Source: Pantoea sp. 18069
Lineage (GTDB): Bacteria; Pseudomonadota; Gammaproteobacteria; Burkholderiales; Burkholderiaceae_C
Reading direction: 5' to 3'
Length of the DNA: 64,000 nucleotides
Assembly (NCBI RefSeq): GCF_902706035.1
Contig: NZ_CACSJA010000002.1
Span: 310,001 to 374,000 of the forward strand
The translations under genes and the position numbers were made by a program. Positions 45,005 through 54,908 of this stretch are shown here, in pieces (the stretch's first letter is position 1; every line of letters begins with the position of its first letter). The notes beneath the pieces were generated by a model. It ran no database searches. It had not been told where the DNA came from and saw only the letters and a program-made list of their open reading frames with translations.

Positions 45005-47251
45005 TCAGGCGATCTTGAATCGGGCCACCGACTGGCGCAGTTCCTCGGCCATGTGCGACAGCTCGCGCACCTGCTGGGCCGTGCTGCGCGTGCCTTCGCC
45101 AGTCTGCTCGGTCACCGCGAAAATGTGCTGGATATTGTCGGCCACGCCGTTGGCCAGATCGGCTTCGCGCGAGGTGGACTGCGAGATCTGTTCGATCAGA
45201 TCGGCCAGGCGGCGCGAAACGCTATCGATCTCGCTGAGCGCCGTGCCCGCGGTATCGGACAGCTCGGCGCCCTGCACCACGCCCTGGGTCGAGCGCTCCA
45301 TGGCCGCAACCGCATCCTGGGTGTCGGTCTGAATCGCTTTGACCAGCACCGAAATCTGCCGCGTCGCATCGGCCGAGCGTTCGGCCAGCCGCTGCACTTC
45401 CTCGGCCACGACCGAAAAGCCCCGGCCGGCTTCACCGGCCGAAGCGGCCTGGATGGCGGCGTTGAGCGCCAGCACATTGGTCTGCTCGGTAATGTCGGAA
45501 ATCAGCTCGGTGATTTCGCCGATCTCCTGCGACGACTCACCCAGGCGCTTGATGCGCTTGGAGGTGTCCTGGATCTGGTCACGGATGGAGTTCATGCCAC
45601 CGATGGTGTTCTGCACCGCCTTCAGGCCCTGGTCCGCGGCCTGCAGCGACTGGCGCGCCACCGCGGCCGACTCCTGGGCCTGGGCCGAGACCTGGTTGAT
45701 GCGCGTCGCCATGTCGAGCACCGAGCGGCCTGTTTCGCGGATCTCGCGCAGCTGTTCGGTCGATGCCGCGAGCAGCTCGGTCGAGGTGCTGTCGACCTTG
45801 GCCGTGGTCTGCGCCACGCGCGTCGCGGTGTTCTGCACGCTGCCCACGAGCAGGCGCAGTTCTTCCACGGTGTAGTTCACCGAGTCGGCGATCGCGCCCG
45901 TGATGTCCTCGGTCACCGTGGCTTCCTGAGTCAGGTCGCCTTCGGCCACGGACTGCAGCTCGTTCATCAGCCGCAAAATCGCCGCCTGGTTGGCGTCGTT
46001 GACGCGCTTGGCTTCGTGCTCCTGGCGGCGCGCGTCGCGCTGCTGCTGCTCGGCCGCGCCCTGGCGGTTGCGGCTGTCGAGCAGCTGCACGCGCGAAATG
46101 CCCACGCCGCACAGCAGCACGAACAGGCCCACCAGGCCCAGCAGTGCGAACTGGCCCGCGCCCAATCCCGCCGTCGAGCGCAGCTGGCCCTGCAATGCTT
46201 CGAGGCCGCGGCGCAGCGCTTCGCTGTCGTTGTTGATCGTCGTCTGGCCTTCGCGCGCGGCCACCAGGCCCTGCAGGTTGCCCAGGATGGCGCTGGCGCC
46301 GGTACGCGTTTGCTCATACAGCGCGATCAGCGCCTGCAGCTGCTCGCGCGTTTGCGCGTCGCGCGTCGCCGCCAGGCGCAGTTCAGCACTGCCGTTGAGC
46401 AGGCTTTCGGCGATTTCGCGGAACGAGGCCAGGTCCTTGCCGAGCAGGAATACCGCTTCGGGGCTCACGCCTTCGGCGGTCTGGAATTCGTTGGCCGACT
46501 TGCCTATGCGCTGGGTCAGCATCACCAGTTGGCCAGCGGCCGAGATCTCGGCGGGCGACGCGCCCTGCTGCAGCTTGAGCGAGGCAATCGTTTCGGCGAC
46601 TTCGAGCAGATCCGACGACTGGCGGTTCACCGCGCGCAGCGCGTCGCCGACCTGCATCAGCACCTGCCGCTGCGCCATCACCTGCTGGGCGCTGCTTTCG
46701 GCGCGCTCCATCAATGGCGTGATTTCCGCGAGCGCATCGGCGTATTCGGAGCCCAGCGGCGCCACGCCCAGCGCGTCGTCACCACCGGCGAGCGCGCGCA
46801 CGCTGCGAGCGAGCACGTCCGCGCTTTCCTGCAGACCGTCGAACGCCGGGCCATTGCCGGTCATCGCCTGCGACGCCGATTTGGCCAGGCGCTGCGACTG
46901 CATCAGCGCCTGGCCATTGGCGGCCAGTTGCTGGGCCGAACGCTCGGCCTGCTGCAGCACCCAGCCGGCCATCAGCGCCAGCACGGTGACGCCGACCGCC
47001 AGCATGATCAGCAGGCGGCGCTGCTGCTGCGCCGCGGGCGCGCGGCCCAGCAGGGGCAGCGACACCTGCTCTTCATGGAGCTGCCGCTCGTCGTCGGTGA
47101 ACGACGAAAGACCGCTTTCGCCGTAGAGGCTGGCCGGAGCATTGCGCGCGGGCTCCTGCGCCACGTCTGCGTCAGACAGATCGCTCAGCCCTTCGCCGCT
47201 GCCGGCGGAACGGCGCTGAAACATTTTTCCAATTTTCTGGGCAAAAGACAT
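45005..47251 (-). CDS. pilJ: PilJ methyl-accepting chemotaxis receptor for type IV pili
   Basis: This 748-residue transducer has an N-terminal cytoplasmic stretch, a first membrane helix near 78-98 (LLIMLAVGVTVLALMAGWVL), a periplasmic PilJ-type sensor region of paired helices, and a second helix near 360-385. A cytoplasmic signalling domain carries the receptor tip EQTNVLALNAAIQAASAGEA. It activates ChpA through the CheW-like PilI. Order pilI-pilJ-chpA is standard. Confidence 0.95.
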   Translation of the reverse strand: MSFAQKIGKMFQRRSAGSGEGLSDLSDADVAQEPARNAPASLYGESGLSSFTDDERQLHEEQVSLPLLGRAPAAQQQRRLLIMLAVGVTVLALMAGWVLQQAERSAQQLAANGQALMQSQRLAKSASQAMTGNGPAFDGLQESADVLARSVRALAGGDDALGVAPLGSEYADALAEITPLMERAESSAQQVMAQRQVLMQVGDALRAVNRQSSDLLEVAETIASLKLQQGASPAEISAAGQLVMLTQRIGKSANEFQTAEGVSPEAVFLLGKDLASFREIAESLLNGSAELRLAATRDAQTREQLQALIALYEQTRTGASAILGNLQGLVAAREGQTTINNDSEALRRGLEALQGQLRSTAGLGAGQFALLGLVGLFVLLCGVGISRVQLLDSRNRQGAAEQQQRDARRQEHEAKRVNDANQAAILRLMNELQSVAEGDLTQEATVTEDITGAIADSVNYTVEELRLLVGSVQNTATRVAQTTAKVDSTSTELLAASTEQLREIRETGRSVLDMATRINQVSAQAQESAAVARQSLQAADQGLKAVQNTIGGMNSIRDQIQDTSKRIKRLGESSQEIGEITELISDITEQTNVLALNAAIQAASAGEAGRGFSVVAEEVQRLAERSADATRQISVLVKAIQTDTQDAVAAMERSTQGVVQGAELSDTAGTALSEIDSVSRRLADLIEQISQSTSREADLANGVADNIQHIFAVTEQTGEGTRSTAQQVRELSHMAEELRQSVARFKIA

Positions 47252-47274
47252 GACACAGCCTCACAGGGGAAAAC

Positions 47275-47802
47275 TCAGGCACGGATATGGAGAAATACAG
47301 GGTCTTGCGCGAGGCTTTGCAGATCGATTTCCTGCCAGGAATCGCCCGCCTCGTCGAAGTAGGTCGCCCCCCAGTAGCCTGGGGCATCGGGCGGGGCATC
47401 CTGCATGCCCGTGAAATTCTGCGCGCCGCGCAATCCCAGCAGGCGGTCCACGAGCAGGGCCGCATGCACCTCCAGTGCCGGATTGAAGGCCAGCAGGCTC
47501 GCGTCGGCCAGCGTCATCTCGTTGCGCACCACGGCCCTGCCCTGCAGGCCGGGAAAGTCGACCACCGCGGCCAGCGTGCCGCGCAGGTTGGCCACGCCCA
47601 TCAGCCAGGGCCGGGTGTAGGGCACGCGCAGCACGCCCGACCAGGGAAAGATCTCGCCCGCATGCGCGAGCGGCATCAGATAGCGGCTGCCGCCGGCCTC
47701 GACGGCCAGCCAGCTGGCCGCGGCCACGCCTTCGCTGCGGGCGGCTTGAAGCCGCGCGGCCAGCCGCGCATGCAATTGTCTCAGTGCTTCACGATTGGCC
47801 AT
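47275..47802 (-). CDS. pilI: PilI, CheW-type adaptor
   Basis: This 175-residue protein (ATG 47802, MANREALRQLHARLAARLQA) has a single CheW domain with the conserved VANLRGTLAAVVDFPGL segment. It links PilJ to ChpA. Longer in-frame sequence upstream overlaps pilH and is not coding. It begins 13 bp after pilH. Confidence 0.9.
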   Translation of the reverse strand: MANREALRQLHARLAARLQAARSEGVAAASWLAVEAGGSRYLMPLAHAGEIFPWSGVLRVPYTRPWLMGVANLRGTLAAVVDFPGLQGRAVVRNEMTLADASLLAFNPALEVHAALLVDRLLGLRGAQNFTGMQDAPPDAPGYWGATYFDEAGDSWQEIDLQSLAQDPVFLHIRA

Positions 47803-47815
47803 GGAACAGCGCCGC

Positions 47816-48181
47816 TCAGCCCAGCGCGTCGATCTTGGCCTGCAGCTCTGCCGGGTCCACGGGCTTGGTGATGTAGGCGCGCGCGCCCTGGCGCAGGCCC
47901 CAGACGCGGTCGGTTTCCTGGCTCTTGCTGGTACACATGATGATGGGCACATCGGCGTACTGGGGATCGCGTGTGATTGCCCGCGTGAGCTGAAAGCCGT
48001 TCTGTCCCGGCATGACCACGTCCATCAGGATCAGGTCGGGCTTTTCCTCGGCCAGGCAGCGAAAGGCCTCGTCGGCGTTTTCCGCACAGCGCACCTGCAT
48101 GCCTTTTTTCTGCAGCAAATCCGTCAGAAACATCAGCTCGGTCTTCGAGTCATCAACGACCAGCACCTTCTGAACAGCCAT
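47816..48181 (-). CDS. pilH: PilH, CheY-type response regulator
   Basis: This 121-residue receiver domain has the acidic pocket in VLVVDDSKTE, the phospho-Asp in LILMDVVMPGQNG, the Thr/Ser switch in MCTSKSQ and Lys in YITKPVD. PilH is one of two receivers phosphorylated by ChpA, associated with pilus retraction. ATG 48181 overlaps the pilG stop by one base (TGATG). Confidence 0.93.
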   Translation of the reverse strand: MAVQKVLVVDDSKTELMFLTDLLQKKGMQVRCAENADEAFRCLAEEKPDLILMDVVMPGQNGFQLTRAITRDPQYADVPIIMCTSKSQETDRVWGLRQGARAYITKPVDPAELQAKIDALG

Positions 48182-48582
48182 CACATCGCTCCTTGGGGAA
48201 TCTTGCCGAATTGCCGCACGGCCTGCAGCAACTGGTCTTTGGTAAAGGGTTTGGTCAGGTATTCCTGACAGCCGACCATGCGCCCGCGCGCCTTGTCGAA
48301 CACGCCGTCCTTGGACGAGAGCATGACCACGGGCGTATCGGCATAGCGCGCATTGCGCTTGATGATCGCGCAGGTCTGGTAGCCGTCGAGCTTGGGCATC
48401 AGGATGTCGCAGAAGATCAGCTGCGGCTGGTGGTCGTTGACCTTGGCCAGCGCGTCATAACCATCGTCGGCGAGCAGCACTTCGTAGCCGCCCTGGCGCA
48501 AAAAGATTTCGGCACTGCGCCGGATGGTGTTGCTGTCGTCCACCACCAGTACCTTCAAAGGTGCGTCCGCTGTCGTTGTCAC
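48181..48582 (-). CDS. pilG: PilG, CheY-type response regulator
   Basis: This 133-residue receiver domain has VLVVDDSNTIRRSAEIFLRQ, phospho-Asp in IFCDILMPKLDG, switch MLSSKDG and Lys in YLTKPFT. PilG is the receiver that favours pilus extension and couples to cAMP signalling in Pseudomonas. First of the pil-chp genes, 44 bp after the rubredoxin gene. Confidence 0.94.
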   Translation of the reverse strand: MTTTADAPLKVLVVDDSNTIRRSAEIFLRQGGYEVLLADDGYDALAKVNDHQPQLIFCDILMPKLDGYQTCAIIKRNARYADTPVVMLSSKDGVFDKARGRMVGCQEYLTKPFTKDQLLQAVRQFGKIPQGAM

Positions 48583-48626
48583 TTGAGATCCTCCCAGTCA
48601 AACCACGGCGCAGGTGCACCCTGCGC

Positions 48627-48800
48627 TCAAATTTCAACCATCTCGAAGTCTTCCTTGCGGGCCGCGCATTCCGGACAGGTCCAGTTCATCGGAACGTCTT
48701 CCCAACGGGTTTGCGCTGGAATGCCATGTTCCGGACAGCCGAGCTCCTCGTGGTACAGCCAGCCGCAGATCAAACACATCCAAGTCTTAGGGTTCGTCAC
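48627..48800 (-). CDS. rubA: Rubredoxin
   Basis: This 57-residue protein carries the two CxxC iron-binding loops: CLICGWLYHEE (Cys9, Cys12) and WTCPECAARKEDFEMVEI (Cys42, Cys45). It holds one Fe and carries single electrons. The start is GTG 48800. It lies directly before pilG, an arrangement common in beta- and gammaproteobacteria, probably as the first gene of the same transcript. Confidence 0.93.
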   Translation of the reverse strand: MTNPKTWMCLICGWLYHEELGCPEHGIPAQTRWEDVPMNWTCPECAARKEDFEMVEI

Positions 48801-48831
48801 AGCTTAAAGGGCCTTCACATAGAATGCAACG

Positions 48832-48837
48832 ATTGTA
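48832..48837 (-). promoter_or_regulatory. Candidate -10 box for the rubredoxin-pil-chp transcript
   Basis: On the minus strand TACAAT would place a start site near 48825, 25 bp before the rubredoxin GTG. The -35 region at 17 bp is poor, so the promoter may need an activator. Confidence 0.35.
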
Positions 48838-48894
48838 TCCAGTCATCACCCTGACACACCCAGGCATTGGCGCAGGGGCAAACTAAGGCCCATC

Positions 48895-49887
48895 ATGGCA
48901 ACAACTCCCACCCCATCCACCGCCTTGGGCGCACCCGCGCCCGAAGACTTCGATGTCGCGCAGCCAGTGTGCGTGCTGGTATTCAACGCCAGCGACCCCA
49001 GCGGCGCGGGAGGCCTGACGGCCGACATCACCACCATCGCTTCTGTCGGCGGACACCCGCTGGGCGTGGTCACCGGCACCTACGTACGCGACACCAGCCG
49101 CATCTTCGAGCACTACGCGTTTGCCGACGACTGCGTCGACGAACAGGCGCGGGCCGTGCTCGAGGACCTGCCGGTGCGCGCCATCAAGGTCGGCTTCGCG
49201 GGCAGCCCCGAGAACCTGGCGGTGATCGCCGAAATCTCGTCCGACTACCCCGACCTGCCCATCATCAGCTACATGCCCGAGCTGTCCTGGTGGCGCGACG
49301 ACCTGCTCGACCAGTACCTCGACGCATTCCGCGAGCTGGTGCTGCCGCAGACTTCGGTGTTGGTCGGAAACCACAGCACGCTGTGGCGCTGGCTGCTGCC
49401 CGACTGGGATGCAAGCCGCAGCCCCAGCGCGCGCGACCTGGCGATGGCCGCCGACGCACTGGGCGTGCCCTATGTGCTCGTGACCGGCATTCCGCTGCCC
49501 GAGCAGTTTCTCGACAACGTGCTGTCGACCCAGCATGCGGTGCTCGCCAGCCACCGCTTCGAGATGTTCGACGGCTCGTTCAGCGGCGCGGGCGACACCC
49601 TGTCGGCGGCGCTCACGGCGCTGGTGGCCAGCGGCAACGACCTGATCAGCGCCACCCAGGAAGCGCTCGAATACCTGGACCACAGCCTGGACAACGGCTT
49701 TCGCCCGGGCATGGGCCACTTCCTGCCGGATCGCATGTTCTGGGCCCAGCCCGAGGACGACGAACTCGATGCCGATGCCGAAAACGAGGAAGCGGCGCCC
49801 GCGCCCGCGACCCCGCTGGGCCGATCGGTGAATGAACCACTGCCCCTCGAGGGCTTTGTGATGCCACCCCATGACACCAAACACTGA
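48895..49887 (+). CDS. thiD: Hydroxymethylpyrimidine / phosphomethylpyrimidine kinase
   Basis: ThiD phosphorylates HMP and HMP-P for thiamine synthesis. The 330-residue protein has the N-terminal [15 protein letters not shown] motif, the [14 protein letters not shown] region and the ribokinase-family catalytic motif [12 protein letters not shown]. It is longer than the usual 260-270 residues because of an acidic C-terminal tail ([20 protein letters not shown]) and an N-terminal extension. Its end overlaps hemL by 17 bp. Confidence 0.9.
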   Translation: MATTPTPSTALGAPAPEDFDVAQPVCVLVFNASDPSGAGGLTADITTIASVGGHPLGVVTGTYVRDTSRIFEHYAFADDCVDEQARAVLEDLPVRAIKVGFAGSPENLAVIAEISSDYPDLPIISYMPELSWWRDDLLDQYLDAFRELVLPQTSVLVGNHSTLWRWLLPDWDASRSPSARDLAMAADALGVPYVLVTGIPLPEQFLDNVLSTQHAVLASHRFEMFDGSFSGAGDTLSAALTALVASGNDLISATQEALEYLDHSLDNGFRPGMGHFLPDRMFWAQPEDDELDADAENEEAAPAPATPLGRSVNEPLPLEGFVMPPHDTKH

Positions 49888-51175
49888 CCTGAATCTTCCC
49901 CTGTTCGAACGCGCCAAGGCCGTGATCCCCGGCGGCGTGAACTCGCCGGTGCGCGCCTTCAATGCCGTCGGCGGCACGCCGCGCTTCGTGCAGCGCGCCC
50001 AGGGCGCCTATTTCTGGGACGCCAACGACCAGCAGTTCGTCGACTACATAGGCTCCTGGGGCCCGATGATTCTGGGCCACGGCCACCCCGAAGTGCTGGC
50101 TGCCGTGCAGGAAGCCGCGCTCGACGGCTTCAGCTTCGGCGCGCCCACCGAGCGCGAAGTCACGCTCGCCGAGAAACTGATCGCGCTGCTGCCGGCTATG
50201 GAAATGGTGCGCCTGGTCAGCTCGGGCACCGAAGCGACCATGAGCGCCATGCGCCTGGCACGCGGCTTCACGGGCCGCAAGAAGATCATCAAGTTCAACG
50301 GCTGCTACCACGGCCACTCCGACGCCCTGCTGGTCAAGGCAGGCTCGGGCCTGGCGACGTTCGGCAATGCGACCAGCGCCGGCGTCACGCCCGAAGCCGT
50401 GCAGGACACGCTGGTGCTCGAGTACAACGACATCGCCCAGCTCGAGGAAGCCTTCCAGCTCTACGGCGAGCAGCTGGCCTGCGTGATGATCGAGCCGATT
50501 GCCGGCAACATGAACTTCGTGCGCGCCAGCGTCGCGTTCACGCGCCGCATCCGCGAGCTGTGCACGCAGCATGGCGCGCTGCTGGTCTACGACGAAGTGA
50601 TGACCGGTTTTCGCGTGGCCCTGGGCTGCGCGCAAAGCGTTTACGCGAAGCACATTCCGGGCTTTGCGCCCGACATCACGGTGCTGGGCAAGGTGATAGG
50701 CGGCGGCATGCCGATGGCGGCCTTCGGCGCGCGCCGCGAGATCATGGCCAGGCTCTCGCCGCTGGGCCCGGTCTACCAGGCGGGCACGCTGTCGGGCAAC
50801 CCCATCGCCACGGCCTGCGGCCTCAAGACGCTCGAGCTGATCAGCCAGCCGGGCTTCCACGAGCAGCTGCACCGCCGCACGGGCCGGCTGATCGCGGGCC
50901 TCACGGCAGCCGCGCACGCAGCCGGCCTGCCGTTTTGCGGCGACCACGAAGGCGGGCTCTTCGGCTTCTTCTTCCTGCCCGAACTGCCCACGACCTATGC
51001 CGAAGTGATGCGCACCGACGGCCAGCGCTTCAACAAGTTCTACCATGGCATGCTCGAGCGCGGCCACTACTTCGCGCCCGCGCTGTATGAGGCGGGCTTT
51101 GTGAGCGCGGCCCATACCGACGCCGATATCGACAGCACCATCGAAGCCGCGCGCGCGGTGTTCAAGACGCTGTAA
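49871..51175 (+). CDS. hemL: Glutamate-1-semialdehyde 2,1-aminomutase
   Basis: HemL makes 5-aminolevulinate for tetrapyrrole synthesis in the C5 pathway. The 434-residue PLP enzyme has the start [40 protein letters not shown] (PLP-phosphate binding), [10 protein letters not shown] and the PLP-lysine segment [18 protein letters not shown]. It is translationally coupled to thiD by overlap and ends at a strong terminator. Confidence 0.97.
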   Translation: MTPNTDLNLPLFERAKAVIPGGVNSPVRAFNAVGGTPRFVQRAQGAYFWDANDQQFVDYIGSWGPMILGHGHPEVLAAVQEAALDGFSFGAPTEREVTLAEKLIALLPAMEMVRLVSSGTEATMSAMRLARGFTGRKKIIKFNGCYHGHSDALLVKAGSGLATFGNATSAGVTPEAVQDTLVLEYNDIAQLEEAFQLYGEQLACVMIEPIAGNMNFVRASVAFTRRIRELCTQHGALLVYDEVMTGFRVALGCAQSVYAKHIPGFAPDITVLGKVIGGGMPMAAFGARREIMARLSPLGPVYQAGTLSGNPIATACGLKTLELISQPGFHEQLHRRTGRLIAGLTAAAHAAGLPFCGDHEGGLFGFFFLPELPTTYAEVMRTDGQRFNKFYHGMLERGHYFAPALYEAGFVSAAHTDADIDSTIEAARAVFKTL

Positions 51176-51192
51176 ACGCTGCATACCGATGA

Positions 51193-51226
51193 AAAAGCCC
51201 CGCAGGTTTTGGCCTGCGGGGCTTTT
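51193..51226 (+). terminator. Intrinsic terminator of thiD-hemL
   Basis: A 14-bp perfect stem AAAAGCCCCGCAGG/CCTGCGGGGCTTTT with a 6-nt loop works on both strands. It starts 18 bp after the hemL stop and faces the 3' end of the convergent RES gene. Confidence 0.92.
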
Positions 51227-51261
51227 GTCATTCAGGTCCAGGCGTTGTCAACAGGCCCTTG

Positions 51262-51981
51262 CTACTCGCGCCATTCAAAGCGTTCAGTCCCGCTCTTGCT
51301 GATCATCATCACGGTCTCCCTGGTCGCCTTGCAAATCCACTCTTGCCTGGATTGCTCCAGCGCGGCGTTGTCTGCAAACACCGCATCGGGGCTCAGGGCT
51401 GCGGCCAAGGCACAGCTTGGCGCTCGCACTGACTCGTATTGAATCCAATCGATTGAAGCGGCAGTTGCGGCTTCTGCCAGCTTGTGGGTCGCACTGTAGT
51501 CAGAAGCGTGCTTCCACAAATGAGAAAGTTGCACCCATGGATGGCCCATCAAGTTGATGGCGCGCCCGCGCACGGAAGCTTGATAGAACGTATGTTCCGT
51601 GACCAGTTCACCATCAGCCACCAGCCCCGCGCTATCTTGAATGAAGCGCATGCGCCAGCAGGCAACTTCCGAACAAGCCCCGGGCAGGGTGGATGAGCCA
51701 TACCACAGGCCGCTTTGCTGGCCTGGTCGGAAACGTGAACTGTGCTGCGGAAAATAGCGAAACGGGCTCAGCAGCAGGTAATGCTTGGCCGTGGTGCTTT
51801 GCGCGGCGGGTGGTTTGCTGCTTTCGAGCAGTTGCTCCAGCAACTCCTGCTCTTGCAGCGAGTCCACCAGCTTCATGGAGGCGGCGATGTATTGCGTTTC
51901 CACCCCTCTCCATGCGTTCTCCATGCTCAGGTTGACGCAATGCTCCTCCAGCCAGGCCGGGTCCCAGGTCTCAGCCTTCAT
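51262..51981 (-). CDS. RES-domain toxin (NAD+-degrading type)
   Basis: This 239-residue protein has RES features: an early Arg in AWRGVETQYIAA, the R/W-Y-G-S core FRPGQQSGLWYGSSTLPGAC (positions near 85-105) with a following Glu (SEVACWR), and a late Ser/Asn region. RES toxins in type II Xre-RES pairs break down NAD+ and stop growth. It overlaps the upstream antitoxin gene by ATGA. Catalytic residues look intact, so an active toxin is expected. Confidence 0.88.
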   Translation of the reverse strand: MKAETWDPAWLEEHCVNLSMENAWRGVETQYIAASMKLVDSLQEQELLEQLLESSKPPAAQSTTAKHYLLLSPFRYFPQHSSRFRPGQQSGLWYGSSTLPGACSEVACWRMRFIQDSAGLVADGELVTEHTFYQASVRGRAINLMGHPWVQLSHLWKHASDYSATHKLAEAATAASIDWIQYESVRAPSCALAAALSPDAVFADNAALEQSRQEWICKATRETVMMISKSGTERFEWRE

Positions 51982-52352
51982 GTTGCTGCGCGCATGCCAT
52001 CAAGATAGGAAAGGGTTCTGACCAAGCCGTCGGCCTTGCGGATCAACTCGTTGGGAGAGCCAAGCAGCGCCTTGTTGTAGCTGCCCATCCAGTTCTTGCG
52101 CTTGGCATCATCGCCGCCGATCAACGGGTCCAACGAGCGGAACACGCGAATCAGCATCAACGACAGTTCGCCTTCCTTGGTTGCTGGACTGATGGGCCGG
52201 CCGCTGGACTTGAGGCGGGAAACCGTGGCCTCACTGACGCCAATGACTGCAGCCAGATCGGCATTGCTCAATCCCAGCTGTTCGGCGGCCCGCAGGGTGG
52301 CTTTTGTCAAAACAACGGCGGGGTCGGGGGTTGGGCGAGGGGTTGAAAGCAT
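51978..52352 (-). CDS. Xre/MbcA/ParS-family antitoxin
   Basis: This 124-residue protein has an N-terminal helix-turn-helix (LGLSNADLAAVIGVSEATVSRLKSS, residues about 26-50) and the C-terminal toxin-binding MbcA/ParS/Xre domain (FRSLDPLIGGDDAKRKNWM; then LLGSPNELIRKADGLVRTLSYLD). It neutralises the RES toxin and should repress its own promoter. First gene of the pair, coupled to the toxin by ATGA overlap. Confidence 0.9.
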   Translation of the reverse strand: MLSTPRPTPDPAVVLTKATLRAAEQLGLSNADLAAVIGVSEATVSRLKSSGRPISPATKEGELSLMLIRVFRSLDPLIGGDDAKRKNWMGSYNKALLGSPNELIRKADGLVRTLSYLDGMRAAT

Positions 52353-52429
52353 GTCATTCTCCTGCCTGGTTTGAATTGCTCGGTTCTGTGCGTTCGATGA
52401 TACCTAACCTGGAATCACATCACCATCAG

Positions 52430-52478
52430 ATGAAATTATTTTGCAAATTTCTTGCAATTGATTGCATTCCATTGGAAT
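52430..52478 (-). promoter_or_regulatory. Candidate promoter/operator of the Xre-RES pair
   Basis: The AT-rich region upstream of the antitoxin holds TTGCA three times at 10-11 bp spacing (from about 52441 to 52465) and the palindrome ATTCCA-T-TGGAAT (52466-52478). Helical-turn spacing suggests a multi-subunit repressor binding one face of DNA. The GC content is well below that of the surroundings. Confidence 0.45.
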
Positions 52479-52554
52479 CGCTGCACAAGCCCCCCTGGCA
52501 AGTCTAAGCATGACAGCCAGCCCCCATCGACCCCCATGGCCGCCACTTCTGGCG

Positions 52555-52989
52555 CTAGTGCGCCGGCGGGTCGGGCTGGGCCAGCAGCCAGACCGCCATG
52601 GCCTGCGCCTGCTCGGCGCTGATGCCCGGCTGGCGCGGCATCAGCTTGCGGCCCCAGACGCCGGCACTGCCTTCGCGTATCCTGCGTGCAAGGTATGCGA
52701 GCGCGTCCGGCTCGCCGCGGTAGCGCTGGGCGATCTGCGCAAAGCCCGGGCCGACATGGGTCTGCTCCATGCCATGGCAGCGCAGGCAGAACTGGGCCTG
52801 CACCTGCGCCCAGCCTTCGCTGGCCGCGGGCAGCGGGGCCGCACTCACGGCTGGCGCGGGCGGCGGCGGCCGGCGGCTGTGGATGCTTTGCCAGGCCAGC
52901 CAGGCGAACAAGGCCGGCACCATGGCAACGGCCACGCCCAGCCCCACCCGGCGCCAGCGCCTGGAGGCAGGGGAAGACGGCTGCACCAT
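52555..52989 (-). CDS. Membrane-anchored c-type cytochrome
   Basis: This 144-residue protein has an N-terminal anchor helix (VGLGVAVAMVPALFAWLAW), a Pro/Ala linker and a class I cytochrome c domain with haem site CLRCH (near residue 68) and a Met ligand candidate in WGRKLMPRQPGIS. It faces the periplasm as an electron carrier. It lies 12 bp after purH on the same strand, but no functional link is evident. Confidence 0.88.
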   Translation of the reverse strand: MVQPSSPASRRWRRVGLGVAVAMVPALFAWLAWQSIHSRRPPPPAPAVSAAPLPAASEGWAQVQAQFCLRCHGMEQTHVGPGFAQIAQRYRGEPDALAYLARRIREGSAGVWGRKLMPRQPGISAEQAQAMAVWLLAQPDPPAH

Positions 52990-53001
52990 CAGCGCGTCAG
53001 A

Positions 53002-54594
53002 TCAATGACGGAAGTGGCGCACGCCCGTGAAGACCATGGCCACGCCGCGCTCGTTGGCGGCGTCAATGACTTCCTGGTCGCGCATCGAGCCGCCGGGCTG
53101 GGCCACGCAGGTCGCGCCTGCATCCACCACCACGTCGAGGCCGTCACGGAACGGGAAGAACGCGTCGCTGGCGACGACGGTGTGCTGCAGCGACAGCTTG
53201 GCGGCTTCGGCCTTGATCGAGGCGATGCGCGCCGAGTCGAGGCGGCTCATCTGGCCCGCGCCCACGCCCATGGTCATGCCGTTCTTGCAGAACACGATGG
53301 CATTGCTCTTGACGTACTTGGCAACCTTCCAGGCAAACAGCAGGTCCTGCAGTTCTTCCTGGGTAGGCTGCTTGACGGTCACGATCTTCAGGTCGGCGAG
53401 CTGCAGCTCATGGTTGTCGGCGGTCTGCAGCAGCATGCCCGAACCCACGCGCTTGGTCTCGATCACGTTGCGCACCTGGTTGTAGTCGGCGGGCAGCGCG
53501 ATCTTCATCAGGCGCACATTGGCCTTGGACTTGAAGACTTCGAGCGCTTCGGGCGTGAAGTCGGGGGCCATCAGCACTTCCGTGAACTGCTTGGCGACGG
53601 CCTGGGCCGCGGCCAGGTCGACGGTGCGGTTGAAGGCAATGATGCCGCCAAACGCGCTGGTCGGGTCGGTCTGGAAGGCCTTGGCATAGGCGTCATGCGC
53701 ATTGCCGGCCACGGCCACGCCGCAGGGGTTGGCGTGCTTGACGATCACGCAGGCCGGTGCTTCGAAGCTCTTGACGCATTCCCAGGCGGCGTCGGCGTCG
53801 GCGATGTTGTTGTACGACAGTTCCTTGCCCTGCAGCTGCTGGCCCGTGGCCAGCGAGCCGGCAGCGGGTGCCAGATCGCGGTACCAGGCGGCCTGCTGGT
53901 GGCTGTTTTCACCGTAGCGCAGGTCCTGCACCTTGAGAAAATGGCTGTTGGCCTGGCCGGGGAAGGTGGCGCGTTCGGGCACGTATTCTTCCGACAGCTT
54001 GTCTTCCTCGAAGCGCACGCTCGACAGGTAGTCGCTGATCGCGCCGTCGTACTGGGCGATGCGGTTGAACGCCGCGACCGACAGCTCGAAGCGCAGCTTG
54101 TTCGACAGTTTGCCGCCGGCCTGCAGCTCGGCCAGCACGGCCGGGTATTGCGAAGCATCGGTCAGCACGCCGACGTCGGCCCAGTTCTTCGCAGCCGAGC
54201 GCACCATGGCCGGGCCGCCGATGTCGATGTTCTCGATCGCATCGGCCAGCGTGCAGCCGGGCTTGGCGACGGTCGCCTCGAACGGATACAGGTTCACCAC
54301 CAGCAGGTCGATGGTGTCAATGCCGTGCTCCTTGAGGGCCGCCATGTGGGCGGGCACGTCGCGGCGCGCGAGCAGGCCGCCGTGGACCTTGGGGTGCAGG
54401 GTCTTGACGCGGCCGTCGAGCATTTCCGGGAAGGCGGTGACTTCGGCCACTTCGGTCACGGGCAGGCCCTTGTCGGCGAGCAGCTTGGCGGTGCCGCCGG
54501 TCGACAGCAGTCGCACGCCCATGGCGTGCAGCGCCTGGGCGAATTCAACGATGCCGGTCTTGTCGGAGACGGAAAGAAGTGCGGTGAGGGACAT
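53002..54594 (-). CDS. purH: Bifunctional AICAR transformylase / IMP cyclohydrolase
   Basis: PurH carries out the last two steps of IMP synthesis. The 530-residue protein has the N-terminal cyclohydrolase domain ([49 protein letters not shown]) and the C-terminal transformylase domain with NPCGVAV and [20 protein letters not shown]. It lies 80 bp after fis; probably the dusB-fis-purH order that is frequent in betaproteobacteria. Confidence 0.97.
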   Translation of the reverse strand: MSLTALLSVSDKTGIVEFAQALHAMGVRLLSTGGTAKLLADKGLPVTEVAEVTAFPEMLDGRVKTLHPKVHGGLLARRDVPAHMAALKEHGIDTIDLLVVNLYPFEATVAKPGCTLADAIENIDIGGPAMVRSAAKNWADVGVLTDASQYPAVLAELQAGGKLSNKLRFELSVAAFNRIAQYDGAISDYLSSVRFEEDKLSEEYVPERATFPGQANSHFLKVQDLRYGENSHQQAAWYRDLAPAAGSLATGQQLQGKELSYNNIADADAAWECVKSFEAPACVIVKHANPCGVAVAGNAHDAYAKAFQTDPTSAFGGIIAFNRTVDLAAAQAVAKQFTEVLMAPDFTPEALEVFKSKANVRLMKIALPADYNQVRNVIETKRVGSGMLLQTADNHELQLADLKIVTVKQPTQEELQDLLFAWKVAKYVKSNAIVFCKNGMTMGVGAGQMSRLDSARIASIKAEAAKLSLQHTVVASDAFFPFRDGLDVVVDAGATCVAQPGGSMRDQEVIDAANERGVAMVFTGVRHFRH

Positions 54595-54674
54595 GGTGGG
54601 ATATTTTCAAAAGGAAACGGGGCGAAAGCGTGCGAACGCGCGGGCTCGACGGCTTTCAAAAAGGGGGTGCGCGC

Positions 54675-54908
54675 TCAGAGCAGTTGGTGCTCGACAAGCT
54701 TCTTGCGCAGCGTGTTGCGGTTCAGGCCCAGCCATTCGGCGGCCCGCGACTGGTTGTGGTCGGCCTGGCTCATCACCACTTCGAGCAGCGGTTTCTCGAC
54801 GACGCGCAGCAGCATGTCATACATGCTGTTGGGCGCTTCGCCATCCAGGTCGCGAAAATAGCTCTCGAGGCTGTCTCGCACGCATTGTTCAATATTCTGG
54901 TTGCTCAT
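54675..54908 (-). CDS. fis: Fis-family DNA-binding protein
   Basis: This 77-residue nucleoid protein starts MSNQNIEQCVRDSLESYFRD and has the C-terminal helix-turn-helix QADHNQSRAAEWLGLNRNTL followed by RKKLVEHQLL. ATG 54908 overlaps the dusB stop (ATGA), as in the dusB-fis operon of many proteobacteria. Confidence 0.95.
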   Translation of the reverse strand: MSNQNIEQCVRDSLESYFRDLDGEAPNSMYDMLLRVVEKPLLEVVMSQADHNQSRAAEWLGLNRNTLRKKLVEHQLL

